The notes: generated by a model from the letters alone, not told the origin. A stretch of 14,144 nt of DNA from JAJFTV01 sp964532655 (GCA_964532655.1 CAZHMZ010000098.1:1-14144); one strand, 5' to 3'. Shown: positions 1 to 7,044, counted from the first letter of the stretch. Numbers and translations are program-made.

Positions 1-123
1 GGTCATGTTCGCCCAGTCCAGCAGGATCTTCCAAGCTTCGGTTTCAGGCTGCGTCCCGAACCCCAGGCTACTGGCGACGGTCATGGATGGTACATCTACA
101 ATTGCAAAATCTTTATCGTTCAT
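1..123 (-). CDS. Partial CDS, probable GyrI-like (YdeE-type) effector-binding domain protein
   Basis: Only the first 41 residues are in the window; the gene runs off the left edge. It begins at ATG 123-121 (-) after a purine-rich GAGAGGG, a plausible ribosome binding site. The visible peptide contains GFGTQPETEAWKILLDW. This resembles the N-terminal half of small GyrI-like or AraC-effector-binding domain proteins, where a strand is followed by a P-E-x-E-A-W helix. Such domains bind hydrophobic small molecules and are thought to sequester or sense them. The gene is divergent from a WYL-type regulator and shares its 108-bp intergenic region, so co-regulation is likely. Family assignment rests on a short fragment and on memory of the family, so it is tentative. 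Confidence 0.55.
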   Translation of the reverse strand, partial: MNDKDFAIVDVPSMTVASSLGFGTQPETEAWKILLDWANMT

Positions 124-170
124 TTTTTCCCTCTCTTTTTGAGTTTATAGTATCATCATAAAAACAATAC

Positions 171-187
171 CTGACATCTTATGTCAG
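171..187. promoter_or_regulatory. Perfect palindromic operator candidate
   Basis: CTGACAT-CTT-ATGTCAG is a perfect 7-bp inverted repeat with a 3-bp spacer. It lies in the divergent intergenic region between the GyrI-like gene and the WYL regulator. Its left arm contains CTGACA, a -35-like hexamer for the + strand, with TTTATA 17 bp downstream (194-199). Binding here could therefore block the regulator's own promoter. The symmetry suits a dimeric HTH regulator, and autoregulation is the simplest inference. Confidence 0.6.
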
Positions 188-231
188 CTTTTATTTATAC
201 AATTGAATCAAATTCAAAAACAGGATTTCGT

Positions 232-1212
232 ATGCGCGCTGATCGTTTGCTATCTCTCCTGATGCTGCTGCAGCAGCGCGGCTGCATGACCGCTGCTGAA
301 CTGGCCGCCGAACTCGAAATATCCGAGCGGACAGTCTACCGCGATGTGGAAGCTCTGTGTTACGCCGGGGTGCCGGTATACACCGAGCACGGGCCGGGCG
401 GCGGCTTCTCGCTGGTAGACAGCTACCGCACCGAGTTGACCGGCTTGACCACCCATGAACTGCAGGCACTCTTCGCCGTTTCCATCCCGACCCCGCTGGC
501 GGCTCTGGGGCTGCGCCAGGATTTTCAATCCGCGCTGCTCAAGCTCACCTCCGCCCTGCCAGCCTCTCATCGAAAGGAAGAGGAGCGCATCCGCGGACGC
601 ATCCACCTGGATTGGGAGGGCTGGTCCGGGCTGCGCCGCCCCACCCCCTACCTGAACGTGGTCTACCAGGCTCTCTTCACCGACCGGCAGGTGCTGATCC
701 GTTTTCCGATGCACTTTGGGGCCATCGGCGAGAAAACGGTTCACCCGCTGGGTCTGGTGACAAAAGACGGCGCCTGGCACCTGGTGTGTCTGCAGAACGG
801 GCTGGTGAAGGTGCATTTGATCAGTGATCTGCTGTACGCGGAAATCCATCCGGAGGCCTGCCTGCGCCCGGAGGGTTTCAGGCTGGAGACTTTCTGGCAG
901 GAATACTGCCGGCGGGCGGAAGAAAACCGGTCGTATTACGCGGTGACCGTGCGCATATCCGCCGATCAACTGCCGGATCTCGAGCGGGTGACCGGGCAGC
1001 ATGCCGAACGAATCAACCCCCAGCCCGAAAATTTACCTGAAGATGGTCTGATCGATGTAAAGCTGGCGTTCTTTTCACTGGGGCATGCCCGCAGCCGTTT
1101 GATGGCCTTCGGGGGCGCGCTGGAAGTGTTGGAGCCGCGTGCGCTACGCCTGAGCATGGCCGATTACGCGGAGCAGATCCTGCGAAAATACCGACCGGCG
1201 CAGGTGGTATAA
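232..1212 (+). CDS. YafY-family HTH/WYL-domain transcriptional regulator
   Basis: This is a 326-residue cytoplasmic DNA-binding regulator. An N-terminal HTH_11/DeoR-type winged helix covers residues 5-55, with the recognition-helix motif SERTVYRDVEAL at 31-42 and the wing around GPGGGF (55-60). A WYL domain covers roughly 140-210, with the core LGLVTKDGAWHLV at 173-185; the eponymous W-Y-L reads W-H-L. A WCX-like C-terminal region covers about 235-320. WYL domains bind ligands or nucleic acids and control the HTH. I chose ATG 232 because AGGA (222-225) precedes it at good spacing and family proteins begin MRADRLLxLL. The in-frame ATG at 181 lies inside the palindrome, has no ribosome binding site and would add an atypical tail of 17 residues. 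The ligand is unknown. The divergent GyrI-like gene and the shared palindrome suggest a local, autoregulated small-molecule response. Confidence 0.88.
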   Translation: MRADRLLSLLMLLQQRGCMTAAELAAELEISERTVYRDVEALCYAGVPVYTEHGPGGGFSLVDSYRTELTGLTTHELQALFAVSIPTPLAALGLRQDFQSALLKLTSALPASHRKEEERIRGRIHLDWEGWSGLRRPTPYLNVVYQALFTDRQVLIRFPMHFGAIGEKTVHPLGLVTKDGAWHLVCLQNGLVKVHLISDLLYAEIHPEACLRPEGFRLETFWQEYCRRAEENRSYYAVTVRISADQLPDLERVTGQHAERINPQPENLPEDGLIDVKLAFFSLGHARSRLMAFGGALEVLEPRALRLSMADYAEQILRKYRPAQVV

Positions 1213-1213
1213 T
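1205..1213 (+). promoter_or_regulatory. Extended -10 promoter of the M42-GNAT-transglutaminase unit
   Basis: TGGTATAAT is a consensus extended -10 (TGn plus TATAAT). It overlaps the TAA stop of the WYL regulator. No good -35 hexamer is seen 17 bp upstream, which extended -10 promoters tolerate. The predicted start is near 1220, giving a leader of about 50 nt before ATG 1270. The downstream unit can therefore be transcribed independently of the regulator. Confidence 0.55.
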
Positions 1214-1269
1214 GCCCAAAAGACAGTTCTTTTGTTCCCATCAACCCTATAATCGATCCAGGAGAGCAT

Positions 1270-2319
1270 ATGTCACTTCCTTCCATTGATCAGGAATACC
1301 TGCAAAACTTTTTGGTGGGCCTGCTGAACACGCACAGCCCAACCGGTTTCACCGCCCATGCCATCGACTTTGTCGAAAAAGCCCTTAGCGAATACCCCGA
1401 GGTGCAGTTGGTCCGCACCCTCAAAGGCTCCCTGCTGGCCATTTTGCCCGGCGAGCGCGATGACGCCCCCCGCGCCATGAGTGCGCATGTGGATACGCTG
1501 GGCGCCATGGTCAAAGATATCAAATCCAACGGTCGCCTGCAGCTTACCCGTGTCGGGGGTCTCAACTTGAACTCAGTGGAAACCGAGGGGTGCACTATCT
1601 TCACGGAATCAGGGGCGACCGTTCGCGGATCTTTCCTGGCCAATAAGGCCTCGGCGCATGTGTACGGACGCGAGACTACCGAGCTCAAGCGCGAAGACAC
1701 TTCCATGGAAGTGCGCCTGGATGCGCGCACCACCAAAGCCGAAGAAACCCGCGCGCTCGGGGTTCAGGTGGGCGATTTTGTGGCCTTTGACCCGCGTGTG
1801 GAAGTAACCAACGGGTTTGTGCGCTCGCGCTTTTTGGATGACAAAGCCTGCGTGGCAACGGTTGTGGCTACGGTGAAAGCATTGCATGACGCCGGGCAGA
1901 AGCCCGCCCAAAAGACCTATCTATACTTCACCACCTATGAAGAGGTGGGGCACGGCGGAACCACCGGCATCCCGGATGACGCGGTTGAACTGGTGGTGAA
2001 CGACATGGCCGCCGTGGGCGATACGCAAACCTCCGATGAGTTCCATGTGACCATCTGCGTCAAAGATGCCAGCGGTCCATACGATCACGTGCTGAGCAAC
2101 AAACTGCGCAAACTGGCCCAGGAAAATGACATCGCCTATAAGGTAGATATCTACACCTACTACGCTTCCGACGGTTCAGCCTACTGGGGCGCGGGCGGCA
2201 AAGCGGTGGTAGCCCTGATCGGGCCGGGCATCGACGCCTCACACAACTACGAACGCACCCACATGGATGGGCTGCTCGCCAATGTGCAGCTCAATCTGGC
2301 CTATCTGCTTGGTGCTTAA
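1270..2319 (+). CDS. M42-family metallopeptidase (NAGGN-system-like subfamily)
   Basis: This 349-residue protein is a probable dinuclear-metal aminopeptidase or deblocking hydrolase of family M42, cytoplasmic with no signal peptide. Metal and catalytic positions are visible in order: H73 and D75 in SAHVDTLG, the bridging Asp in FLDDKA (190-191), catalytic E224 and metal ligand E225 in YEEVGHGG, D245 in VVNDM, and H331 in YERTHMDGL. The full set and normal length suggest an active enzyme. The motifs ASDGSAYWGA and SHNYERTHMDGL resemble, from memory, the subfamily found beside N-acetylglutaminylglutamine amide synthesis genes in proteobacteria. The ligase and amidotransferase of that system are not seen here. 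AGGAGAG (1260-1266) supports ATG 1270. The gene leads a three-gene unit with a GNAT protein and a transglutaminase-like protein. The substrate is unknown. Confidence 0.88.
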   Translation: MSLPSIDQEYLQNFLVGLLNTHSPTGFTAHAIDFVEKALSEYPEVQLVRTLKGSLLAILPGERDDAPRAMSAHVDTLGAMVKDIKSNGRLQLTRVGGLNLNSVETEGCTIFTESGATVRGSFLANKASAHVYGRETTELKREDTSMEVRLDARTTKAEETRALGVQVGDFVAFDPRVEVTNGFVRSRFLDDKACVATVVATVKALHDAGQKPAQKTYLYFTTYEEVGHGGTTGIPDDAVELVVNDMAAVGDTQTSDEFHVTICVKDASGPYDHVLSNKLRKLAQENDIAYKVDIYTYYASDGSAYWGAGGKAVVALIGPGIDASHNYERTHMDGLLANVQLNLAYLLGA

Positions 2320-2343
2320 CCCGAGTTAAAAACTTCGTTGAAA

Positions 2344-3051
2344 ATGAATCCATTTTTGCCCGTTTCCTACCGCTGGGAGCAGGAAGAATTCCTGCTCCGC
2401 CCGGCTGTGGCTGCCGACGCGCTCGCCCTGGCAGAGGTGAAACGCAGCGTCTGGCCGGATGAAGAATCGGACCCAGACCGTATCCGCCAGGTGCTGGCAG
2501 CGGATGACCACCTGACCCTGGTGGTGGAACACCTCGGACAACTGGTGGGCTTTCTGGACAATTTCATCACTCGCCCGCCCACCGGAGAGCGCTGGGAGGT
2601 GGATCTGCTGGGCGTGCACCCTTCCTTCCGCAGCCGGCGCATCGGCGAAGCCATGGTTCGGGCAAGCCTACAGGCGGCTCCAGGCATTCCGGCCCGCGCG
2701 CTGATCCAGACCGGCAACATCGCCAGCCAGACCACCTTTGCCCGCTGCGGTTTTACCTGCGCGGCACCCGTGCAGCACCTGTATGTCAGCAGTGTGGTCG
2801 GTCTGCGGACGGCTCAACTGACGCCGCAGGCAGTATGTCTCTTTGTGAATACGTTGAATTATGCAGGTTACTGGCTGGAAAAGTCGTTTACAATAGCAGA
2901 CCTTCAAGCCGCACGGGGAAAAATCAAAAATGGTGAAGCCGATCTGGCAGGGGCAGTGATACCGGCCGATCAAACTATGCCCCGTCAGGATGCCACGCTA
3001 TGCGGCTACGAGTTCATGGCTGAATATCAATGGTGGGAAAGGAATGCATAA
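2344..3051 (+). CDS. GNAT-family N-acetyltransferase with C-terminal extension
   Basis: This protein of about 235 residues has an N-terminal GNAT fold over roughly residues 15-150. The beta-4/helix-3 acetyl-CoA motif reads DLLGVHPSFRSRRIGEAM (about 87-104), with the R-x-x-R-I-G pyrophosphate-binding turn. It is followed by the typical N-x-x-S-x-x-x-F-x-x-x-GF segment (about 125-137). The family transfers acetyl groups to amines; the acceptor here cannot be told. Residues 150-235 form an extension I do not recognise, ending GYEFMAEYQWWERNA. It could be a degenerate second GNAT half. The start is uncertain: ATG 2344 and an in-frame TTG at 2338 are both possible and neither has a good ribosome binding site. 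The gene follows the M42 gene by about 24 bp, so it may be translated by reinitiation in the same transcript. Confidence 0.8.
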   Translation: MNPFLPVSYRWEQEEFLLRPAVAADALALAEVKRSVWPDEESDPDRIRQVLAADDHLTLVVEHLGQLVGFLDNFITRPPTGERWEVDLLGVHPSFRSRRIGEAMVRASLQAAPGIPARALIQTGNIASQTTFARCGFTCAAPVQHLYVSSVVGLRTAQLTPQAVCLFVNTLNYAGYWLEKSFTIADLQAARGKIKNGEADLAGAVIPADQTMPRQDATLCGYEFMAEYQWWERNA

Positions 3052-3052
3052 A

Positions 3053-3910
3053 ATGGAAATCTCAAAACAGATCCAGACCGTGCAGGAATTCTATACGCAG
3101 CCGGGACAGATGACCCAGGCAGGTCGGTATGCATCACTTTTGCGGGAGTTGCCCGCTGATGTGGATGAGTTGTGCCGCATCGTGCAGGGATTGATCGTGC
3201 ACATCTTCTGGGCGTCGCGTTATGGCATCGAACTGTCAGAGGAGCGGAAAAAGGAAGTTGATCTGCGCACCATGACCGCCAAACTCGATCGTCTGTTCGA
3301 GCTGGACGACCGCCCCCTGACCGAAGCGCGCCCGCTGGAGAAGAAACTGGTGGGCAACTGCCGTGATATCTCCGTTTTTCTGGCCTCGCTGCTGCAGCAC
3401 AAAGGCATACCCGCCCGCGCTCGTTGCGGATTTGGTACCTACTTTATCCCCGGTCATTATGAAGATCATTGGATGACCGAGTACTGGCACGCCGGTCAAC
3501 AGCGTTGGGTACGCGTGGACGCTCAACTGGACAAATTTCAGCAAGAGAAGCTGCACATTGAATTCGATCCGCACGACATGCCGGAGGGCGCGTTCGTCAC
3601 CGGCGGTCTGGGATGGCAGCTCTGCCGCACAGGTCAGGCGGACCCGGATCATTTCGGTATTATGGATATGAAAGGTCTGTGGTTTGTGCAGGGCGACATG
3701 ATCCGCGATTTCCTGGCGCTTAACAAGATTGAGATTCTGCCCTGGGATATGTGGGGATGCATGGCCTACCCGGAGGTGCCGGAGCAGGATATGCCCATGA
3801 TGGACCGTCTGGCGGCGTTGACGCTCGGCGGTGACGCCGCTCACGCCGAGATTCGCGGCCTGTTTGCCTCTGATCCGCGTTTGCAGCCGGCTGCTGATTG
3901 GAAACCCTGA
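3053..3910 (+). CDS. Transglutaminase-like domain protein
   Basis: This is a 285-residue soluble protein with a transglutaminase/papain-like core and no signal peptide. The candidate triad is C103 in GNCRDISVFLASLL, H139 in EDHWMTEYW and D156 in WVRVDAQ. Their order and spacing are those of bacterial transglutaminase-core proteins, many of which act as proteases or amidases rather than crosslinkers. Residues 1-90 and 175-285 are not recognised. I chose ATG 3053, 1 bp after the GNAT stop, because AAAGGA (3038-3043) is 9 nt upstream. An alternative in-frame ATG at 3044 overlaps the GNAT gene by 8 bp but would place that site directly against the start codon. Either way the gene is tightly coupled to the GNAT gene. 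It is the last gene before the terminator. Its substrate is unknown; the pairing with a peptidase and an acetyltransferase suggests peptide or amide metabolism. Confidence 0.8.
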   Translation: MEISKQIQTVQEFYTQPGQMTQAGRYASLLRELPADVDELCRIVQGLIVHIFWASRYGIELSEERKKEVDLRTMTAKLDRLFELDDRPLTEARPLEKKLVGNCRDISVFLASLLQHKGIPARARCGFGTYFIPGHYEDHWMTEYWHAGQQRWVRVDAQLDKFQQEKLHIEFDPHDMPEGAFVTGGLGWQLCRTGQADPDHFGIMDMKGLWFVQGDMIRDFLALNKIEILPWDMWGCMAYPEVPEQDMPMMDRLAALTLGGDAAHAEIRGLFASDPRLQPAADWKP

Positions 3911-3954
3911 TTCGAAACTGCATATAAAAGTCTTATAGTAATCTAATACTAAAT

Positions 3955-3988
3955 AACGCATGCTTTCTCGCATGCGTTTTGTTTTTTT
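3955..3988 (+). terminator. Rho-independent terminator of the M42-GNAT-transglutaminase unit
   Basis: A perfect 9-bp stem, AACGCATGC (3955-3963) with GCATGCGTT (3970-3978), encloses the loop TTTCTC. It is followed by a T-rich run to 3988. It lies 45 bp past the transglutaminase-like stop and directly abuts the clpC promoter. Confidence 0.9.
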
Positions 3989-3996
3989 GGTAGAAT
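3988..3996 (+). promoter_or_regulatory. Extended -10 promoter of clpC
   Basis: TGGTAGAAT is an extended -10 element (TGn plus TAGAAT) that starts within the T-run of the preceding terminator. No convincing -35 is present. The predicted start is near 4003, giving a leader of about 135 nt. I looked for CIRCE-like and CtsR-box-like sequences between 3911 and 4137 and saw none. Confidence 0.5.
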
Positions 3997-4002
3997 CGAG
4001 TG

Positions 4003-4137
4003 AGATTATCTCTTCGGAGAAACTGGGAGGCAGTAAAAGAATACAGTACAGTACACTTTCACAGGCCTCCCGTCGTGACAGGACCTGATTATCAGTAGAC
4101 ATTGATAGACCTGTCGTAGAAATAGGAGGTAAGAAAA
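4003..4137 (+). promoter_or_regulatory. Structured clpC 5' leader with alternative anti-SD pairing
   Basis: Three structures are visible. First, TCTC-TTCG-GAGA (4009-4020) is a cUUCGg tetraloop hairpin. Second, GGGAGGC (4025-4031) pairs perfectly with GCCTCCC (4065-4071), and GTAAAAG (4033-4039) pairs at six of seven positions with CTTTCAC (4056-4062) inside it. Third, GACAGG (4077-4082) pairs with CCTGTC (4110-4115), enclosing TATCA (4090-4094) with TGATA (4103-4107). The CCTCC of the second structure (4066-4070) can instead pair with GGAGG of the Shine-Dalgarno sequence (4125-4129). That would permit a translational switch or thermosensor. The pairings are visible; the regulation is inference. 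Confidence 0.45.
4124..4130 (+). promoter_or_regulatory. Ribosome binding site fixing the clpC TTG start
   Basis: AGGAGGT is a full-strength Shine-Dalgarno sequence 7 nt before TTG 4138. The first in-frame ATG (4147) is 16 nt away, which is too far, so TTG is the likely start. Confidence 0.8.
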
Positions 4138-6666
4138 TTGGCTGGAATGGAACGTTTTACGCAAAGAGCACGTCAGGTTCTGAGCCTTGCCCACAAGGAA
4201 GCGGAGACAATGCGCCAGAGCCAGATCGGTACCGAACATCTTCTGATGGCGTTAGCCCAGGAAGATGGCGGTGTAGCCGGCAGAGTGCTGCGTGAACTTG
4301 GTTTGGAAACTGATCGCGTTCGCGAAATGCTTGAACGCGTGAGCGGATACGGCGAAGATACGAGCGGGAAGATTGACCTGTCAGCCGGTGTCCAGCAGGT
4401 GCTGGAGTTTGCAATTGAAGAAGCCCGCCGTCTGAATCACCAATACATTGGTACCGAGCATCTCCTGTTGGGGTTGATCCGTTCTACTGAAGGATCGGCC
4501 AAAGAGATGTTTCGCAAGCTTGGCGTGACGCCTGAGCAAATTCGCCGTCAAACCCGCCGGGTGATGGAAGAAAGCAGCACTCCTCCCAGTCAACCCTCCA
4601 GACCTCGGGAAACCCCGCAGCGTAAACCTCAACCGGAGAAAGATGCCAGTAAATCGGCTTTAATCGATCAACTGGCAGTGGATCTGACCAACCTTGCCGA
4701 AGAAGGGAAACTGGATCCCGTCATTGGTAGGCAAAAAGAGATCGAAAGAGTCATCCAGATTCTATCCCGTCGGACCAAGAATAACCCGGCCCTGATTGGT
4801 GAGCCCGGTGTGGGCAAAACCGCCATTGTGGAAGGTCTTGCCCAGCGCATTCTCGAAGGAGATGTGCCCGGACCACTGCTCAACAAACGGCTGCTCCAAC
4901 TGGATGTTGGATCGCTGGTAGCAGGCACCATGTACCGGGGCCAGTTTGAGGAACGACTCAAACGAGTGATTGACGAACTGAAGGCATCAGGCGCCATCCT
5001 GTTCATTGACGAGCTTCACATGCTGGTCGGCGCCGGATCGGCCGGTTCGTCTGTTGATGCTGCCAACATCCTCAAGCCCGCGCTTTCACGCGGCGAGCTG
5101 CAGGTGATTGGCGCAACGACATTGGACGAGTATCGCAAGCACATCGAGAGTGATGCCGCTCTGGAGCGGCGCTTCCAGCCCATCACGGTGGATGAACCCT
5201 CTTCCGATGAAGCGCTTGCCATTCTGAAAGGGATCCGCAAGGCTTACGAAGAGCATCACCGGTTGAACATCTCTGATGAAGCGCTCGAGTCAGCCGTACG
5301 GCTCTCGGAGCGGTATGTATCTGACCGCTTCCTGCCGGATAAAGCCATCGATCTGATCGATGAATCGGCATCCCGCGTGCGTATGTACAAGAGCAAAACC
5401 GCCCAGGCGACTAAAAAGGTGATGCAGGAACTGCGTAATGTGCGCCAGCGGCGCATCCAGGCCCAGGAAGAAAATCTGATGGACGATGTGGAAGATTTGG
5501 ACCGCCGCCAGCTTGAGCTGGAAGAAGAGCTGGAACGGATGCGCAACATCTGGGATCGCGACACCAGCCCGATTGTCACCACCGATGACATTGCCGAGGT
5601 GGTAAATATGTGGACCGGCATTCCAGTGATGCAGCTTGCCCAAGAGGAATCCTCACGGCTGCTGCACATGGAAGATGAATTGAAAGAGCGTATCATCGGC
5701 CAGAATCAGGCCGTTGAGGTGGTGGCCAAAGCCGTCCGGCGCGGGCGCTCCGGGTTGAAAGATCCGCACCGCCCGATTGGTTCCTTTATCTTTTTGGGAC
5801 CCACCGGCGTAGGCAAAACCGAACTTACCAAAGCGCTGGCGAACTTCCTGTTCGGCAGTGAAGATGCCCTGATTCAACTGGATATGTCCGAGTTCATGGA
5901 ACGGCACAACGTCAGCCGTCTGGTTGGCGCGCCGCCAGGATACGTGGGGTATGAAGAAGCCGGGCAGCTCACCGAAGCCATCCGCCGTCGTCCGTATTCG
6001 ATTGTCGTCTTTGACGAGATCGAGAAGGCGCATCCGGAAACACACAACATGCTGCTCCAGATTATGGAAGAGGGACAGTTGTCTGACGCGCGCGGCCACA
6101 AAGTGGACTTCCGCAACACCATCATCGTCATGACCTCCAACATCGGCGCGGATGTCATCAAGCGGCAAACCGCCTTCGGTTTCCGTCCGCAAAAAGCCGC
6201 GGCCGTGGAAGAAAAGGAAGCCTATGACGAAATGAGCCAGAAGCTGAACGATGAGCTGAAACGCGTGTTCCGGCCGGAGTTTATCAACCGTCTGGACGGC
6301 GTGATCATCTTCCGCATGCTCAACAAAGATGACATCCACGACATCGTCGACATCGAAATTGAGAAGGTCGCCAGACGATTGAAGGACAGCAACATCTCTC
6401 TGCAAATCACCGAGGCAGCCCGCAACCAGTTTGCGGACAAGGGCTTCAACCCGGAGATGGGCGCCCGCCCGCTGAGGCGCGTGATCCAGCAGTATGTGGA
6501 AGACCGGCTATCAGATGCCCTGCTGGCCCATGACTTCAAGGACGGCGACTGCATCCTGATCGACCTGGATGAGAACAAGGAAGTGGTGCTGAAACCGTAC
6601 AATGACTGCGCTCATGAAGACGAGAACCACAAAAAACATGAGATTGCGTTGGGGATGGGTATCTAA
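4138..6666 (+). CDS. clpC: ATP-dependent Clp protease ATP-binding subunit ClpC (HSP100 AAA+ unfoldase)
   Basis: At 842 residues this matches the usual ClpC length. It is a hexameric cytoplasmic unfoldase that feeds substrates to ClpP. Two Clp_N repeats (about 5-140; GTEHLL occurs at 31 and 105) form the adaptor-binding N-domain, followed by a proline-rich linker (148-165). AAA domain 1 has Walker A GEPGVGKT (221-228) and Walker B ILFIDE (287-292). A short ClpC-type middle coiled coil (about 412-470) separates it from AAA domain 2, with Walker A GPTGVGKT (554-561) and Walker B VVFDE (623-627). FGF at 680-682 sits where the ClpP-docking hydrophobic-Gly-hydrophobic loop is expected. ClpB would have a much longer middle domain and lack this loop. 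The C-terminal sensor-2 region reads GARPLRR (775-781). The start is TTG. The gene is monocistronic, between its own promoter and a terminator. No clpP, ctsR or mcsAB is in the window. Confidence 0.96.
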   Translation: MAGMERFTQRARQVLSLAHKEAETMRQSQIGTEHLLMALAQEDGGVAGRVLRELGLETDRVREMLERVSGYGEDTSGKIDLSAGVQQVLEFAIEEARRLNHQYIGTEHLLLGLIRSTEGSAKEMFRKLGVTPEQIRRQTRRVMEESSTPPSQPSRPRETPQRKPQPEKDASKSALIDQLAVDLTNLAEEGKLDPVIGRQKEIERVIQILSRRTKNNPALIGEPGVGKTAIVEGLAQRILEGDVPGPLLNKRLLQLDVGSLVAGTMYRGQFEERLKRVIDELKASGAILFIDELHMLVGAGSAGSSVDAANILKPALSRGELQVIGATTLDEYRKHIESDAALERRFQPITVDEPSSDEALAILKGIRKAYEEHHRLNISDEALESAVRLSERYVSDRFLPDKAIDLIDESASRVRMYKSKTAQATKKVMQELRNVRQRRIQAQEENLMDDVEDLDRRQLELEEELERMRNIWDRDTSPIVTTDDIAEVVNMWTGIPVMQLAQEESSRLLHMEDELKERIIGQNQAVEVVAKAVRRGRSGLKDPHRPIGSFIFLGPTGVGKTELTKALANFLFGSEDALIQLDMSEFMERHNVSRLVGAPPGYVGYEEAGQLTEAIRRRPYSIVVFDEIEKAHPETHNMLLQIMEEGQLSDARGHKVDFRNTIIVMTSNIGADVIKRQTAFGFRPQKAAAVEEKEAYDEMSQKLNDELKRVFRPEFINRLDGVIIFRMLNKDDIHDIVDIEIEKVARRLKDSNISLQITEAARNQFADKGFNPEMGARPLRRVIQQYVEDRLSDALLAHDFKDGDCILIDLDENKEVVLKPYNDCAHEDENHKKHEIALGMGI

Positions 6667-6683
6667 AGCCCATCCGAAGATGT

Positions 6684-6740
6684 GATAACCGGCGCCCTTC
6701 CCTGGTGAGAAGGGCGCCGTTGTTATCTTGAGTGTTTTTT
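6684..6740 (+). terminator. Rho-independent terminator of clpC
   Basis: A perfect 11-bp GC-rich stem, CGGCGCCCTTC (6690-6700) with GAAGGGCGCCG (6709-6719), is extended across a TT bulge by GATAAC (6684-6689) with GTTATC (6722-6727). TTTTTT follows at 6735-6740. It lies 18 bp after the clpC stop. Confidence 0.88.
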
Positions 6741-6741
6741 C

Positions 6742-6773
6742 ACCCACCCCTATCCCCGCCCTCAAGGGCGGGG
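6742..6773 (+). repeat. C-rich hairpin repeat, copy 1
   Basis: ACCCACCCCTAT leads into a hairpin, CCCCGCCCT (6754-6762), CA, AGGGCGGGG (6765-6773). Related elements lie at 7195-7232 (+) and 7369-7402 (-). The shared form is a CCACCCCTA-like head followed by a C-rich/G-rich hairpin. Confidence 0.6.
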
Positions 6774-6782
6774 TAATAATTT

Positions 6783-6824
6783 TGTCAGCGAGATTTGACG
6801 TCAGAACGTCAAATCTCCCTGACA
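6783..6824. repeat. Long near-perfect palindrome
   Basis: GAGATTTGACGT (6790-6801) pairs perfectly with ACGTCAAATCTC (6806-6817) around the loop CAGA. After one C/C mismatch the stem continues with TGTCAG (6783-6788) and CTGACA (6819-6824), giving 18 pairs in 42 nt. No T-run follows, so it is not a typical terminator. It is probably a dispersed palindromic element. Confidence 0.65.
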
Positions 6825-6915
6825 GAGACGGGGAAAATGCACCTCTGTATGTTTTTGCCACGCGAACACACCACCCTGCGTAGGCTGGGAGCCGAAAATA
6901 TACCGCACATCGTCT

Positions 6916-6969
6916 TTTTGTCATCCCGATAGAACGGCGTCCTCGCCGTGACGAGGGATCGGACAGGGG
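6916..6969 (+). repeat. 54-bp dispersed repeat, copy A
   Basis: This 54-bp unit matches 7097-7150 at 48 of 54 positions. Its core is ACGGCG-TCCT-CGCCGT, a small hairpin flanked by TCATCCC and GAGGGATCGG. It belongs to the widespread GTCATCCCGA...GAGGGATCGG class of intergenic repeats. Confidence 0.8.
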
Positions 6970-7017
6970 GTAATCCTACCGGTTCCAGATATGCAAACGT
7001 GATAGATGCATCCTGAG

Positions 7018-7044
7018 CCGGTCCCTCACTTTGTTCGGGATAAC
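7018..7044 (-). repeat. Related repeat, inverted copy C
   Basis: Read on the minus strand, this stretch gives GTTATCCCGA, then a variable centre AACAAAGT, then GAGGGACCGG. It matches the two ends of copies A and B in the opposite orientation, with a shorter centre. Confidence 0.6.

Noticed and set aside
181..231. ATG 181 as start of the WYL regulator
   Set aside because: It lies within the palindrome, has no ribosome binding site and adds 17 residues not typical of the family; ATG 232 has AGGA at good spacing.
4001..4099. Leader peptide starting at GTG 4001 upstream of clpC
   Set aside because: It would start at or before the predicted transcription start and has no ribosome binding site.
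3236..4102. 288-codon minus-strand open frame across the transglutaminase-like gene and the clpC leader
   Set aside because: It crosses a terminator and a promoter and is antisense to a gene with clear catalytic motifs.
3911..4137. CIRCE or CtsR operator upstream of clpC
   Set aside because: Neither the TTAGCACTC-type inverted repeat nor a GGTCAAA tandem repeat was found by eye.
5653..6405. 250-codon open frame antisense to clpC
   Set aside because: It is fully antisense to a highly conserved coding sequence and its peptide resembles no family; such frames are common opposite GC-rich genes.
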